A stretch of DNA of 64,000 nucleotides from Rubrobacter_A sp965214435. GTDB taxonomy: Bacteria > Actinomycetota > Rubrobacteria > Rubrobacterales > Rubrobacteraceae. The notes under the pieces are model-generated. The model made no database searches, had not been told where the DNA came from, and was given only the letters and a program-made list of their open reading frames with translations. Where the stretch lies: NCBI GenBank assembly GCA_965214435.1, contig OZ243960.1:1488001-1552000 (forward strand), in the 5' to 3' direction. This document shows, piece by piece, positions 32,885 to 41,342 of this stretch (positions within the stretch are counted from its first letter, which is position 1; every line of letters starts with the position of its first letter). Position numbers and translations under genes: made by a program.

Positions 32885-34360
32885 ATGAAGCCCGGTATCT
32901 TCTCGCTCAGGCGTCTGCGGTGGAAGCTGACGCTCAGCTACACGGCGGTGACCGTCGTGGCGCTGCTCTCCCTGGAGCTACTGCTTATCGGTGGCCTGGC
33001 CGCTTTCCTGTACTCGCCGGCCCCGCCGTACCTGATCTCCCAGTGGCTCGCGGGCAACGTATCCCCGCGCCTCGAACCCTACCTGGCCCAGGACCCGCCG
33101 GACCTCGAAGGGCTGCGCACCACCTTCCAGGAGGTCGGCGGCGATGTGGGTGGCGGAGAAGAGAGCACGGACCCCACAGACCTGGACCTGTTCGTGCTGG
33201 CCCCCGACCGGCGACTACTAGCCGAGAGCTCCGGGCGCGAGGACCTTATCCTCGGAGAGCGTTTCGAGGCCAACCGTTTCCCCGGTCTGCCGTCGCTGGT
33301 AGGAGATGCTCTAGACAACAAGGGAGACCCGGGACCACTGTCGGCGAGCACGCCGGAGAGGAGGTTCCTGGCCGTTGTTCCGGTCCGAGATGACGGCGGC
33401 AACGTTGTCGGGTTGCTCGTCGGCACCCTTCATTTACCAAACCTCGCCGGGGCGTTTGCGATCGTGGCCGTGGTGGGCGGGGTGCTGGTGCTGGCTCCGG
33501 CGGCTTTTCTGGGCACCATCTTCGGTTTCTTGACCGCCTGGGGGTTGACCCGGCGTATAGGACGGCTGGCCGCGGCGGCGCGATCCTGGAGCCAGGGTAA
33601 CTTCTCGGTCACCGCCGGGGACCGCTCGAAGGACGAGCTCGGGCAGCTCTCAAGGGAGTTAAACCAGATGGCCGGGCAGCTAGAGGCCCTGATCGAGACC
33701 CGCGGAGAACTGGCGACCCTTGAAGCCCGCAACCGCCTGGCCCGCGACCTCCACGACTCGGTAAAGCAGCAGGTCTTCGCCACCTCCCTCCAACTCGCCG
33801 CCGCCCGGGCGCTAGTGGAGAGAGACGCAACCGCCGCCGGGACCCACCTCGACCAGGCCGCAGACCTCGTCCGCCAGGCCCAAAAGGAGCTTAACGTCCT
33901 TATCCACGAGATGCGACCGGCAGCCCTTGAGGGTAAGGGGCTCGCCGCAGCACTCCGGGACTACGCCGAGACTTGGTCGTTGGGCAGCGAAATCCCGGCC
34001 GACGTCCGGGTGCGGGGCGAGCGCGAGGTCCCGCTGGAAGTCGAGCAGACCGCGTTCCGCGTCGCCCAGGAAGCCCTCGCGAACGTCGCCAAGCACAGCG
34101 GCGCGTCCAGAGCCGGGGTAGACCTCTTCTACACCCCACAGTCTCTCACCCTGCGCGTCACCGACGACGGACGGGGCTTTAAAGACGCGGAAGATACCGG
34201 CGAAGGATTCGGGCTCCGGAGCATGAGCGAGCGGGCATCGGCCCTCGGCGGTCACGTCGAGGTGGAGAGCGCGCCCGGGAAAGGAACGCGGGTGGAGTGC
34301 GTCTGTCCGCTGGAAGCCGACGTCGTAAAGAAAGGCTGGAGGCCGTGGACGAACCGATAA
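32885..34360 (+). CDS. sensor histidine kinase with HAMP domain (NarL-partner type)
   Basis: Membrane sensor of 491 residues. A first span (about 15-40), an extracytoplasmic sensing part (about 45-185), a second span (188-222), a HAMP linker (LTRRIGRLAAAARSWSQGNF) and a HisKA_3 domain with phospho-acceptor His290 in NRLARDLHDSVKQQVFA. The HATPase part shows EALANVAKHSGAS, VTDDGRGFKD and GFGLRSMSERASALGG. The start follows a -10 box directly. The response regulator overlaps its end. The kinase and regulator probably answer to envelope stress handled by the MacB-type exporter upstream, an inference from order alone. Confidence 0.92.
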   Translation: MKPGIFSLRRLRWKLTLSYTAVTVVALLSLELLLIGGLAAFLYSPAPPYLISQWLAGNVSPRLEPYLAQDPPDLEGLRTTFQEVGGDVGGGEESTDPTDLDLFVLAPDRRLLAESSGREDLILGERFEANRFPGLPSLVGDALDNKGDPGPLSASTPERRFLAVVPVRDDGGNVVGLLVGTLHLPNLAGAFAIVAVVGGVLVLAPAAFLGTIFGFLTAWGLTRRIGRLAAAARSWSQGNFSVTAGDRSKDELGQLSRELNQMAGQLEALIETRGELATLEARNRLARDLHDSVKQQVFATSLQLAAARALVERDATAAGTHLDQAADLVRQAQKELNVLIHEMRPAALEGKGLAAALRDYAETWSLGSEIPADVRVRGEREVPLEVEQTAFRVAQEALANVAKHSGASRAGVDLFYTPQSLTLRVTDDGRGFKDAEDTGEGFGLRSMSERASALGGHVEVESAPGKGTRVECVCPLEADVVKKGWRPWTNR

Positions 34361-34998
34361 CCGTACTGCTGGTAGACGACCACGCGCTCGTGCGCCAGGG
34401 GGTGCGGGCGTTTCTGGAGACGCAGCCGGACATCACCGTGGTCGCCGAGGCTGGTGGCGGGGAGGAGGCGGTCCGGTGCGCCGCCGAGTACGCGCCGGAC
34501 GTAACCCTCATGGACCTGATCATGCCGGGCATGGACGGCGTGGAAGCCACCCGCCGACTGAAGACCCGCTCCCCGCGCACAAAGGTCATAGTCCTGACCT
34601 CCTACCACGACGACGAGCACGTATTCCCCGCCATCCGGGCCGGCGCGCTCTCCTACATCCTCAAAGAAATAGGCCCCGACGAACTGGCCGACGCCGTCCG
34701 CAAGGCCGCCGCCGGAGAAGCCATCCTCCACCCGCGCGTCGCCGCCCGGGTCGTCCGCGAACTCCACGGCTCCCGCGGCGAAGCCCCGAATGCCTTCCAC
34801 GAACTGAGCGATAGGGAGCTGGAAGTCCTGAAGCTCATCGCCGAAGGTAACAGCAACGCGGAGATCGCCGGTTCCCTGTACCTGAGCGAGAAAACGGTAA
34901 AAAGCCACGTCTCGAATATCCTCGGCAAGCTGCACCTCGCCGACCGCACCCAGGCCGCCGTCTACGCCTGGCGCGAGGGCGTCGTCCGCCGCGACTAG
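34345..34998 (+). CDS. NarL/LuxR-family response regulator
   Basis: Partner of the overlapping kinase, about 217 residues. The receiver domain shows LLVDDHALVRQG, phospho-acceptor Asp57 in VTLMDLIMPGMDG, LTSYHDD and Lys in YILKEIGPDEL. The C-terminal LuxR-type domain has LSDRELEVLKLIAEG, NAEIAGSLYLSEKTVKSHVS and LHLADRTQAAVYA. GTG 34345 within the kinase end is favoured (VDEPITVLLVDDH) with GGAGG just upstream; the frame is open further to 34297. It converges with the drug-exporter operon, the two coding ends overlapping by four bases. Confidence 0.93.
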   Translation: MDEPITVLLVDDHALVRQGVRAFLETQPDITVVAEAGGGEEAVRCAAEYAPDVTLMDLIMPGMDGVEATRRLKTRSPRTKVIVLTSYHDDEHVFPAIRAGALSYILKEIGPDELADAVRKAAAGEAILHPRVAARVVRELHGSRGEAPNAFHELSDRELEVLKLIAEGNSNAEIAGSLYLSEKTVKSHVSNILGKLHLADRTQAAVYAWREGVVRRD

Positions 34999-35744
34999 AA
35001 TACTTTCGCCTTGAAACGCCGTAGAAGCAGCGTCAAGAGCAGCAGGTTGTACGCCAACCCTGCGAGGAAGTAAAAAGCGTAGTTTCCACCGGCACTTGCG
35101 ACCCAGAATGCTTTGGCGGGCCAGTAGGTCGGTAGGATGCCCGCGAGGAGTCGCCAGTCGGATTCTATAAAGTAGGCGGCGAGCGGGCCGAGCAGAAAGA
35201 TACCGAGCGCCTTCATCAGGGCGAGCCCTTCGACCTTGTTGGAGGCCAGGGTAGCGAGTACGAGGCCGAAAAAGGGAGCCAGTAGGCCGGAGAGTATGGC
35301 TACGGGTACCACCGCGGGCATGAGCCCGGGCGGTATCAAGCCGGTCAGGGGGAGGGCGAGGATGATGTAGGTGGTGCTGAGGAGTGCCGCCGTCCCGACC
35401 CGGTATAGGGTGTAGCCGGTCGTGGATATCGGGGTGACTCGCAGCGCGGTCAGGGTGTCGTCGTCCCGCTCGTCGAGGATCAGCAACCCTACCAGGAGCC
35501 CGAAAAGTAACGGTAGCTGTAGCACAAAGAAAAAGCTGAGCAGCACCGGGTAGTAAGGTACGAGGTCGACCCCGAAGCTCTCCGAGACGCGGTTAGTGAG
35601 CCACGGCAGGACCAGTCGTACCGCCAGCACCATTATCGGCGGGATAACGAACATGTAGACGAGCAGCGAGTCCCGCTTGATACTCTTGAGGTCGTTCACC
35701 CCGAACGCCCGCAAGGCGGCCATCTCAGCCTCCCTTCCGGGCAA
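34995..35744 (-). CDS. ABC-2 type permease, fluoroquinolone-export-like
   Basis: A 249-residue permease with about six spans, starting MPGREAEMAALRAFGVNDLK and continuing SIKRDSLLVYMFVIPPIMVL, an arrangement typical of the second permease in Rv2686c-Rv2688c-like drug exporters. ERDDDTLTALRVTPISTTGYTLYR is the usual coupling region. It overlaps the previous permease gene by 20 bases. It is the last gene of the TetR-controlled operon 37893 to 34995. Fluoroquinolone export is known for the mycobacterial relative only; the substrate here is not established. Confidence 0.85.
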   Translation of the reverse strand: MPGREAEMAALRAFGVNDLKSIKRDSLLVYMFVIPPIMVLAVRLVLPWLTNRVSESFGVDLVPYYPVLLSFFFVLQLPLLFGLLVGLLILDERDDDTLTALRVTPISTTGYTLYRVGTAALLSTTYIILALPLTGLIPPGLMPAVVPVAILSGLLAPFFGLVLATLASNKVEGLALMKALGIFLLGPLAAYFIESDWRLLAGILPTYWPAKAFWVASAGGNYAFYFLAGLAYNLLLLTLLLRRFKAKVF

Positions 35745-36429
35745 CTACGTAACGCTCGAAAGCCCGGTGCGCCAGAAGAGCCAACCCGATTATCCAGAGA
35801 GAGCCGTAGACGAGCGCGTAGGCTATCTGCCAGGCGGCGAGCCCCGGGACAAAGGACCCGCCCAGTAGCAGTAGTGCACCTTGAGTCGGGAGCAGGTAGA
35901 AGGCAGGGCTTTGCCAGAGGCCGAGGAAGTGGAACACGGGCAAGCCCAGCAGTACGAGCACGAGGGAAGACGGGACCAGGTAGCTGCTGACCGAGCCGAA
36001 CGGCGCGACGGTTATAAAGCCGGCGAGCGCGGAGATTCCGGCCGCGAAGACTACTCCCGTCAGGAATAGTACCGGGTTGAACCCGAACCCATAGCCCGCC
36101 AGCGCCACGGCCAGGGAGATCACCAGCGCCAGTGCGGTCAGGGTCAGTAGCTTCGAGGCCAGGTACTCCCGGAAACGCAGCGGCGTAGAGACTAGGGCCG
36201 AGAGCGTCGCCTCGCTTTTCTCGAAGAGCACCATCCCGGCGATAAAGTAGAAGCCGACGATGGCCAGGTCCGTAAAGACGACGAGCGGCACGGCGACTCC
36301 CAGGAACGCGTCTGGCACGAATAGTAGGAGCATGACCCACATCACCACCACGAACGCCCCGGCGTAGAAAAACCCGTAGCGTTTCTGCAGGAGCAGGTCC
36401 AGCCGTACGGCCGAGGAGAGGCGGCTCAT
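35725..36429 (-). CDS. ABC-2 type permease, fluoroquinolone-export-like
   Basis: First permease of the pair, 234 residues, about six spans. It begins MSRLSSAVRLDLLLQKRYGF, the family-typical start in which a short amphipathic helix precedes span one, and has EKSEATLSALVSTPLRFREYLASKL in the coupling region. ATG 36429 overlaps the stop of the ATPase gene by four bases, and its end overlaps the next permease gene by 20 bases, so all three are coupled. Together they would form one ATPase dimer with a heterodimeric membrane part. Confidence 0.86.
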   Translation of the reverse strand: MSRLSSAVRLDLLLQKRYGFFYAGAFVVVMWVMLLLFVPDAFLGVAVPLVVFTDLAIVGFYFIAGMVLFEKSEATLSALVSTPLRFREYLASKLLTLTALALVISLAVALAGYGFGFNPVLFLTGVVFAAGISALAGFITVAPFGSVSSYLVPSSLVLVLLGLPVFHFLGLWQSPAFYLLPTQGALLLLGGSFVPGLAAWQIAYALVYGSLWIIGLALLAHRAFERYVVARKGG

Positions 36430-37280
36430 ACGAGTCTTCTCCCCGTGGTTCCTATAAACACGTCTTCCAGGGTCGCTTCTTCGGTGTGGATGGTCTCTAT
36501 CCGCTCCCCTCTCAGCAAGCTCAAGAAACCCTCGTCCTCGCCGAGCCCGTCCAGCGAGAACTCTCGGTCCTCTACCTGACTTTCCTCCCGGTACTCGACC
36601 CGGACTTTCCGTTCGCCCTCCCGCAGCTTGAGTTCCCGCGGTGAGTCTATGACGGGTATGTGACCGTCCACGATAAACGCTATTCGGTCGCAGAGTTGGT
36701 CGGCCACGGTCATGTCGTGGGTGGTCAGGAAGACGGTGCGGCCCTCGCTCTTGAGTCTGAGGATGATCTCCTTCATCTTGCGCCCGTTGACCGGGTCGAG
36801 GCCCGCCGTCGGCTCGTCGAGAAAGATAAGTTCGGGACGGTTGAGCAGCGCCCGCACGAAGGTGAGCCGCATCTGCATTCCCTTCGAGAACCGGGAGACG
36901 CGCGTGTCGGCGTCGTTCTTCAGACCGACCATCGCCAGTAGCTCGCGCGGGTCTTCGGTCTCTCCGGAGTAGAGGGAGCGGAAGAAGTTCAGGTTTTCGA
37001 GGGCCGTCAACTTCTGGTAGTGGTTCGGCAGCTCGAAGGAGACCCCGATGCGTTCGTAGTAGTCCGCTCCCCAGTCCGCGAGGTCTTTGTCCAGGACCGA
37101 GACCCGGCCGCCGTAGCCTCGCAGCAGTCCGATGAGGATCTTTTGGGTCGTGCTCTTACCCGCTCCGCTGGGACCGAGAAAGCCGAAGATCTCACCGCGC
37201 TCGACCTTGAAGCTGACGGCGTCCACCGCCGGATGGCCGACGCTCGGGTAAGAGAAGGACATGTCCTGAACCGAGATCAT
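36426..37280 (-). CDS. ABC transporter ATP-binding protein of a drug exporter
   Basis: A 284-residue ATPase. Walker A LGPSGAGKSTTQ, signature FSKGMQMRL, Walker B LIFLDEPTAGLDP and switch LTTHDMTVADQL are visible, with a C-terminal segment (REESQVEDREFSLDGL) typical of exporter ATPases that carry an additional regulatory part. ATG 37280 lies four bases after the stop of the TetR gene and its own end overlaps the first permease. The substrate is probably a hydrophobic drug or lipid. Confidence 0.92.
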   Translation of the reverse strand: MISVQDMSFSYPSVGHPAVDAVSFKVERGEIFGFLGPSGAGKSTTQKILIGLLRGYGGRVSVLDKDLADWGADYYERIGVSFELPNHYQKLTALENLNFFRSLYSGETEDPRELLAMVGLKNDADTRVSRFSKGMQMRLTFVRALLNRPELIFLDEPTAGLDPVNGRKMKEIILRLKSEGRTVFLTTHDMTVADQLCDRIAFIVDGHIPVIDSPRELKLREGERKVRVEYREESQVEDREFSLDGLGEDEGFLSLLRGERIETIHTEEATLEDVFIGTTGRRLV

Positions 37281-37284
37281 GACG

Positions 37285-37893
37285 CTACTCCTTTTCTCGA
37301 CGGGTCAGGCCGTCGGCCACGAGGTTTATCATCATCTCCAGGACTTCCGGGTAGGTATCGCCGATCTCGTCCTTGTGCAGAGGAAGTATGGCTACCGACC
37401 GGATCACCCCGGCCATCACCTCGGGATCACCAGGGGAAACATCACCCCGCATCTGCCCCTCCTCAATGAATGAGCGTATCGGCAAACTCGAAGCCTCGAT
37501 GTTCGCCTCCATCTGCTCCGGCGATACCTTGCGGGCGAGCATCTGTAACTCCTCTGGATGCGTAACCAACCGCCGGGTCAGGGGATTAGTCTCCAACTCG
37601 TTGACGACCGCGCGGAGAAACAACACTATCGCCCCACGTGCGTCCCCACTAGCTTCAAAGGAAGTCCCGACGATACGGGCCTTTACCTCCTCCCTCATCG
37701 CCATCATCAACTCCATGTACAGTTCCTCCTTGGAATCAAAGAAACCGTAGAAACTGCTCTTGGCAATACCCGCCGGACGCGTCAAGTCCTCCAAACTGGT
37801 CTTCTTCAACCCGTACCGGGAGAATAGTTCTTGCCCAGCCTCCAACAACTGTTCTCGAATGTACTCTTTCTCAGTCTCGGTAAACGTCGGCAC
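37285..37893 (-). CDS. TetR-family transcriptional regulator
   Basis: A 202-residue regulator. The N-terminal helix-turn-helix reads QLLEAGQELFSRYGLKKTSLE, then DLTRPAGIAKSSFYGFFDSKE and ELYMELM, a classic TetR pattern. The C-terminal ligand domain ends with DEIGDTYPEVLEMMINLVADGL. GTG 37893 follows AAGGA. It is the first gene of the drug-exporter operon, with a consensus-like promoter 43 bases upstream, and so probably represses its own operon until a ligand binds. No clear operator palindrome was found. Confidence 0.92.
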   Translation of the reverse strand: MPTFTETEKEYIREQLLEAGQELFSRYGLKKTSLEDLTRPAGIAKSSFYGFFDSKEELYMELMMAMREEVKARIVGTSFEASGDARGAIVLFLRAVVNELETNPLTRRLVTHPEELQMLARKVSPEQMEANIEASSLPIRSFIEEGQMRGDVSPGDPEVMAGVIRSVAILPLHKDEIGDTYPEVLEMMINLVADGLTRREKE

Positions 37894-37935
37894 CGTTTTA
37901 TGTCCTTAAAAACAGATTACTTTTTCGTTTTTTAG

Positions 37936-37965
37936 ATCATATACTCATTCAGATACAGGTGTCAA
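37936..37965 (-). promoter_or_regulatory. sigma70-type promoter of the TetR/ABC operon
   Basis: On the minus strand TTGACA (37960-37965) and TATGAT (37936-37941) are spaced by 18 bases, about 43 bases before GTG 37893. The surrounding patch is AT-rich. A half-site TGAATGAGTA lies within the spacer, but no good second half is seen. Confidence 0.7.
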
Positions 37966-37974
37966 GCAGTGGGG

Positions 37975-38346
37975 TCAGACGAGCCGGAGGGTCAGGGCTA
38001 AAATTGCGGTTGCCGTCAGCAACCAGATGGAAACTACGACGGCGGCGGCTTTGCGGTTGACCGGTTTATCTTCCAGGGTGCGGGCTTTCTCACGGCACTC
38101 GGTGAGGACTTCGTCGGGAATCATCCTGAGAACGAGGGTTAGACCTAGTGGGACCAAGATCAGGTCGTCTAGGTACCCGAGGAACGGGATGAAGTCCGGT
38201 ATGAGGTCTATCGGGCTGAGAGCATACCCGACCACCAAAGCGGCGAAAACCCTTGCATACAGCGGGACTCGTGGGTCCCGGTACGCCAGATAGACGGCGT
38301 AGGTCTCCGTCTTGAGCCGTCGGGCCTGACGCTTGAGACGCTCCAT
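37975..38346 (-). CDS. YkvA/DUF1232 membrane protein
   Basis: A 123-residue protein with the DUF1232 core: YLAYRDPRVPLYARVFAALV followed by VGYALSPIDLIPDFIPFLGY and LDDLILVPLGLTLVLRMIP. The SPIDLIPDFIP motif is diagnostic. A hydrophobic C-terminal helix is present. The family is widespread and its role is unknown; some members link to membrane stress. It is on the same strand as the CDF exporter, 40 bases upstream of its end. The TetR operon promoter lies directly behind the stop of this gene. Confidence 0.88.
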   Translation of the reverse strand: MERLKRQARRLKTETYAVYLAYRDPRVPLYARVFAALVVGYALSPIDLIPDFIPFLGYLDDLILVPLGLTLVLRMIPDEVLTECREKARTLEDKPVNRKAAAVVVSIWLLTATAILALTLRLV

Positions 38347-38386
38347 AATCTTCGCGTACGTAACCCTTTATCTAAGGCACAAAGTG

Positions 38387-39325
38387 CTATTTAGACTGTT
38401 TGTCGCCGCGGGGGATGAACTGTAGACGCTTGTTACCGGCGTGGTGGTCACCGAGGTGGTCTACCTGGAGGGTGGTGTGTTCGATCCCGTACTCGTGGGA
38501 GAGAAGCTCTTCGAGGTTGCGGCGGCGGGCGTGGCAGTTCTCGTCCCGGCTTACGAGGACGTGGGCGGCGAGGGCTGGAAAGCCGGAAGTTATGGTCCAG
38601 ATGTGGAGGTCGTGGACCTCTTTCACGCCTTCGACGTTCGCCATCTTCTGGCCGACTTCGGTGGCGTCTATACCGCGGGGGGTAGCTTCGAGCAGGACGT
38701 TAATGGAGTCGCGCAGCAGTTTGCGGGAGCTTGCGAGCACGAGCAGGGCTATCAGGACGCTAATTATCGGGTCGGCGTAGCGCCAGCCGGTGAGGAGGAT
38801 AATCACCGCGGCGGCAATAGCCCCGACCGAGCCGAGGACGTCGGCGATCACGTGTCGGAGGGCGCCTTCTAAGTTCAGGCTCTCGCCTTCGGAGCGGGAG
38901 AGGATCAGGGCTCCGGTCACGTTGACTAACAGCCCGATGATGGCGACGACCATCATCCAGCCGCCAAGGATTTCCGGCGGGTCCTGGAAACGCCGGAAGG
39001 CTTCGATAAAGATCCAGACGGAGATTGCTACGAGCGCGACCCCATTTACGAGAGCCGCTAGGATCTCCGCCCGCTTGTAACCGAAGCTTCGCTCTGGGGT
39101 CGCCGGACGGCCCGAAAGCCAGAATGCCCCGAGCGCCAGCGCCAGAGAGCCCGCGTCAGAGAGCATGTGCCCGGCGTCCGCGAGCAGCGCGAGGCTTCCG
39201 GTGATGAGCCCGCCGATCACCTCGACGACCATAAAAGTCGCGGTCAGGGCGAACACGATCGCCAGAGGGCGCATGTTACCGCCCCGGGCGTCAACCTCGT
39301 GTGAGTGATCGTGCTGGTGTCCCAT
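38387..39325 (-). CDS. cation diffusion facilitator (CzcD/ZitB-like metal exporter)
   Basis: Exports Zn2+, Co2+ or similar metals in exchange for protons. The 312-residue protein starts with a His-rich metal-binding tail (MGHQHDHSHEVDARGG), then six spans with the metal site motifs LLADAGHMLSDAGSLALAL (HxxxD) and ALRHVIADVLGSVGA (HxxxD), and a C-terminal cytoplasmic domain with VHDLHIWTITSGFPALAAHV. This is the Zn-CDF pattern of CzcD and ZitB. ATG 39325 follows AGGAAAG. The neighbouring DUF305 protein is often found with metal-handling genes. Confidence 0.93.
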   Translation of the reverse strand: MGHQHDHSHEVDARGGNMRPLAIVFALTATFMVVEVIGGLITGSLALLADAGHMLSDAGSLALALGAFWLSGRPATPERSFGYKRAEILAALVNGVALVAISVWIFIEAFRRFQDPPEILGGWMMVVAIIGLLVNVTGALILSRSEGESLNLEGALRHVIADVLGSVGAIAAAVIILLTGWRYADPIISVLIALLVLASSRKLLRDSINVLLEATPRGIDATEVGQKMANVEGVKEVHDLHIWTITSGFPALAAHVLVSRDENCHARRRNLEELLSHEYGIEHTTLQVDHLGDHHAGNKRLQFIPRGDKQSK

Positions 39326-39439
39326 TTACTTTCCTAAACCTTTTCCGGCAAACCACTTGAGCCTACTCCACCGACAGTTTTACCGCAGATTAGAGTGTAT
39401 TAACCGAAAGCGCGCACCATCTGCTGGTTGGCCGTTTTT

Positions 39440-40087
39440 CTAGCCCGCGCCGTCCATCGACATCCCGTCCATCGGCATATCCTCCTGGTCTACCGGGGGA
39501 GCGCCCATGTCGCGGAGCATGTCCTGCATGACCTGTATCTCCGCTCTCTGGGCCGAGATGACTTTGCGGGCGAAGGTGCTTGCCACGGGGTTGTCGCTGC
39601 GGTCGAGGACGGCCTGGGCCATCGGGATGGCGGCGGCGTGGTGCGGGATCATCAGGCGCAGGAACTGCTCGTTCATCTCTTCGGGGGGCGCGTCGCGAAG
39701 ACGGTTTATATCCTCCGGAGAAGCCATGCCGGGCATCCGACCGTCCATCGGCATGCCCATCCAGGCCATCGCCGGTTCGGGGCTCGCGGCCGGCAGTTGC
39801 CAGATGTCGAGCCAGCCCTGCATCTGGCCGATCTGGGCCTGCTGGGTGAGGGTTATGTCGGTCGCCAGCGTGCGGATACGGGGGTTGTCCGTGCGGGAAA
39901 GGGCGATCTCAGCCATCTCGACCGCCTGGGCGTGGTGGACGGACATGTCCCGCGCAAAGCCGGCTTCCGCGGACCCGTCTCCGGGCGGCCGGTTCACCAA
40001 ATAGAATACGAGTGCCGCGGTGACAACGAGGAGCGCCACGGCCGACAGCGCGAGCGCCGGTATTGAGGAGCCGGTAGAACGCTTCAT
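39440..40087 (-). CDS. DUF305 membrane-anchored protein
   Basis: A 215-residue protein with an N-terminal span (about 11-31) and an exported helical domain with two histidine motifs, DMSVHHAQAVEMAEIAL and MIPHHAAAIPMAQAVLDR, which define DUF305 (a ferritin-like, four-helix fold). The C-terminus is Met- and Asp-rich (MPMDGMSMDGAG), suggesting metal, perhaps copper, binding. ATG 40087 overlaps the stop of the DUF3105 gene. The pair DUF3105-DUF305 is a frequent actinobacterial arrangement. Function is not established. Confidence 0.9.
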   Translation of the reverse strand: MKRSTGSSIPALALSAVALLVVTAALVFYLVNRPPGDGSAEAGFARDMSVHHAQAVEMAEIALSRTDNPRIRTLATDITLTQQAQIGQMQGWLDIWQLPAASPEPAMAWMGMPMDGRMPGMASPEDINRLRDAPPEEMNEQFLRLMIPHHAAAIPMAQAVLDRSDNPVASTFARKVISAQRAEIQVMQDMLRDMGAPPVDQEDMPMDGMSMDGAG

Positions 40088-40692
40088 TAGCTCGGGGAGC
40101 CTACGCCGCCGCTGCAGGCCGCCCCGGGTTCTGGGGTCTGCGGACCCTGCTGGAAGGCGCTTATAAAGTCCTCCAGGGCCGGGTCGTCAGCGCCTTCTAG
40201 CTGTACCTGATTACCCCAGGCGGAGGCTACCACTGGAGATGGGAGGTCCGGGTACGGGCTGACGAGCACGTAGTTGTTGCTCGTTGCTATTCCCTGAAGC
40301 TGGTCTACCTGCGCCTGCGGCAAGCCTTCGCGGTAGGTGATCCAGACCGCCCCGTGCTCCAGAGAGTGGACCGCGGTCTCGTTGCGTACCGGCTCGGGAT
40401 AGAAGCCGCAGTTCTGCCACACCGGGTTGTGCTCCCCGCCGGCCGGCGGATTCTGGTCGTAGGAGACGTTGCCCTCCGAGTGCTGCCCGGCCGGACCAAC
40501 GTCTATCTCTTCTACCTCGTCCGGCGGCGTACGCTCCGCCCGCTGGCCGCTGTCTATAAAAATTACAGCCACAAAAGCCGCGAGTACCGCAACCAGGATC
40601 GTCCCGACCACGATCATCGCCCAGGGTGGTCTCTCACGCCCGACCTTCAAATTCCCGGCCCGGCTCCCGGACCCGCCACGCCTGTTTCCCAA
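40087..40692 (-). CDS. DUF3105 membrane-anchored protein
   Basis: A 201-residue protein with a basic N-terminus, a single span (about 25-47) and an exported DUF3105 domain. Diagnostic pieces are YDQNPPAGGEHNPVWQNCGF, ETAVHSLEHGAVWITYR and YPDLPSPVVASAWGNQV. The conserved His and Cys residues (GGEHN, NCGFY, HSLEHG) suggest a metal site. It is co-translated with the DUF305 gene by a TAATG overlap. Function is unknown; the genes next to a CDF exporter hint at metal homeostasis. Confidence 0.9.
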   Translation of the reverse strand: MGNRRGGSGSRAGNLKVGRERPPWAMIVVGTILVAVLAAFVAVIFIDSGQRAERTPPDEVEEIDVGPAGQHSEGNVSYDQNPPAGGEHNPVWQNCGFYPEPVRNETAVHSLEHGAVWITYREGLPQAQVDQLQGIATSNNYVLVSPYPDLPSPVVASAWGNQVQLEGADDPALEDFISAFQQGPQTPEPGAACSGGVGSPS

Positions 40693-40965
40693 AACTTTTT
40701 CGCCTTTCTAACAGTTGCGCTACAAGTTAACGGCCGAAACCAGCCAGAAGTCCTTGTAATCTTTACGCTGCTACTTACAGACTAATATGTTGTTTCCTAC
40801 CTTTGCGTACAATTGTAAACTGATATGCGTCACCCGGGGAACGGTTCCGTAAAGCGTTCACGAAACAGGTGCTGGATCACGGGAAGGGTACCGGAGGATG
40901 GCATTTCCTCCGCTTCTTACGAGATGTGCGTCCGGGCGGGGATGTGCCGCCGCGGTTCTCCGGTG
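40693..40965. other. intergenic region between divergent genes
   Basis: No gene seen. A TACAATTGTA palindrome lies at 40808-40817, and on the minus strand TTGTAC and CATATT spaced by 17 bases (about 40790-40818) could be the promoter of the DUF3105-DUF305 pair. Confidence 0.35.
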
Positions 40966-40977
40966 TAACCTTACGGT
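40966..40977 (+). promoter_or_regulatory. -10-like box TAACCT of a leaderless gene
   Basis: TAACCT (40966-40971) is followed by six bases and GTG 40978. No ribosome site is present. Confidence 0.4.
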
Positions 40978-41334
40978 GTGGACGCTTCGCAGAGGATCAA
41001 GGAGGTTCCCGCAGAGTTTGCTCGGGCGGGAGAGGCCCGGCATTTTGTCTCCTGGCGGGCAGCTATAGCCGGGCTTGGCGGCGGGCGTCTCGGGGAGTTG
41101 GCGGTCGCCGCCGAAGCCGCTCTCACCGACATCTTCCTCTCGGTTGAGGGTGGCGTGCTCTCTCTCCGGTCGGAGCACGACGGGGAAGTTTTTACCATGG
41201 AGATTCGGCACCCAGAGATCCACGAGCGCCGGATGGCGGACCTGCCCGGTATCCTGGAGCAATTCCTCGACGGCTACGAGCTTACGCCTACCAGGACGGT
41301 ACTCGCCAAGCGCCTGCGGCAGGAGGCGCGGTAA
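40978..41334 (+). CDS. 118-residue protein of unknown function
   Basis: A soluble protein beginning MDASQRIKEVPAEFARAGEA. The order of a helix with ARHFVSWRAAIAGLG, a second helix GELAVAAEAALTDIFLSV and two strands (GVLSLRSEHDGEVFTMEIRH) faintly recalls the HATPase fold of anti-sigma kinases such as RsbW, but the N-box Asn and ATP-lid motifs are missing, so this is only a shape resemblance. The following gene starts nine bases after its stop, suggesting an operon with the two membrane proteins downstream. I do not assign a function. Confidence 0.6.
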   Translation: MDASQRIKEVPAEFARAGEARHFVSWRAAIAGLGGGRLGELAVAAEAALTDIFLSVEGGVLSLRSEHDGEVFTMEIRHPEIHERRMADLPGILEQFLDGYELTPTRTVLAKRLRQEAR

Positions 41335-41342
41335 GATTTACC

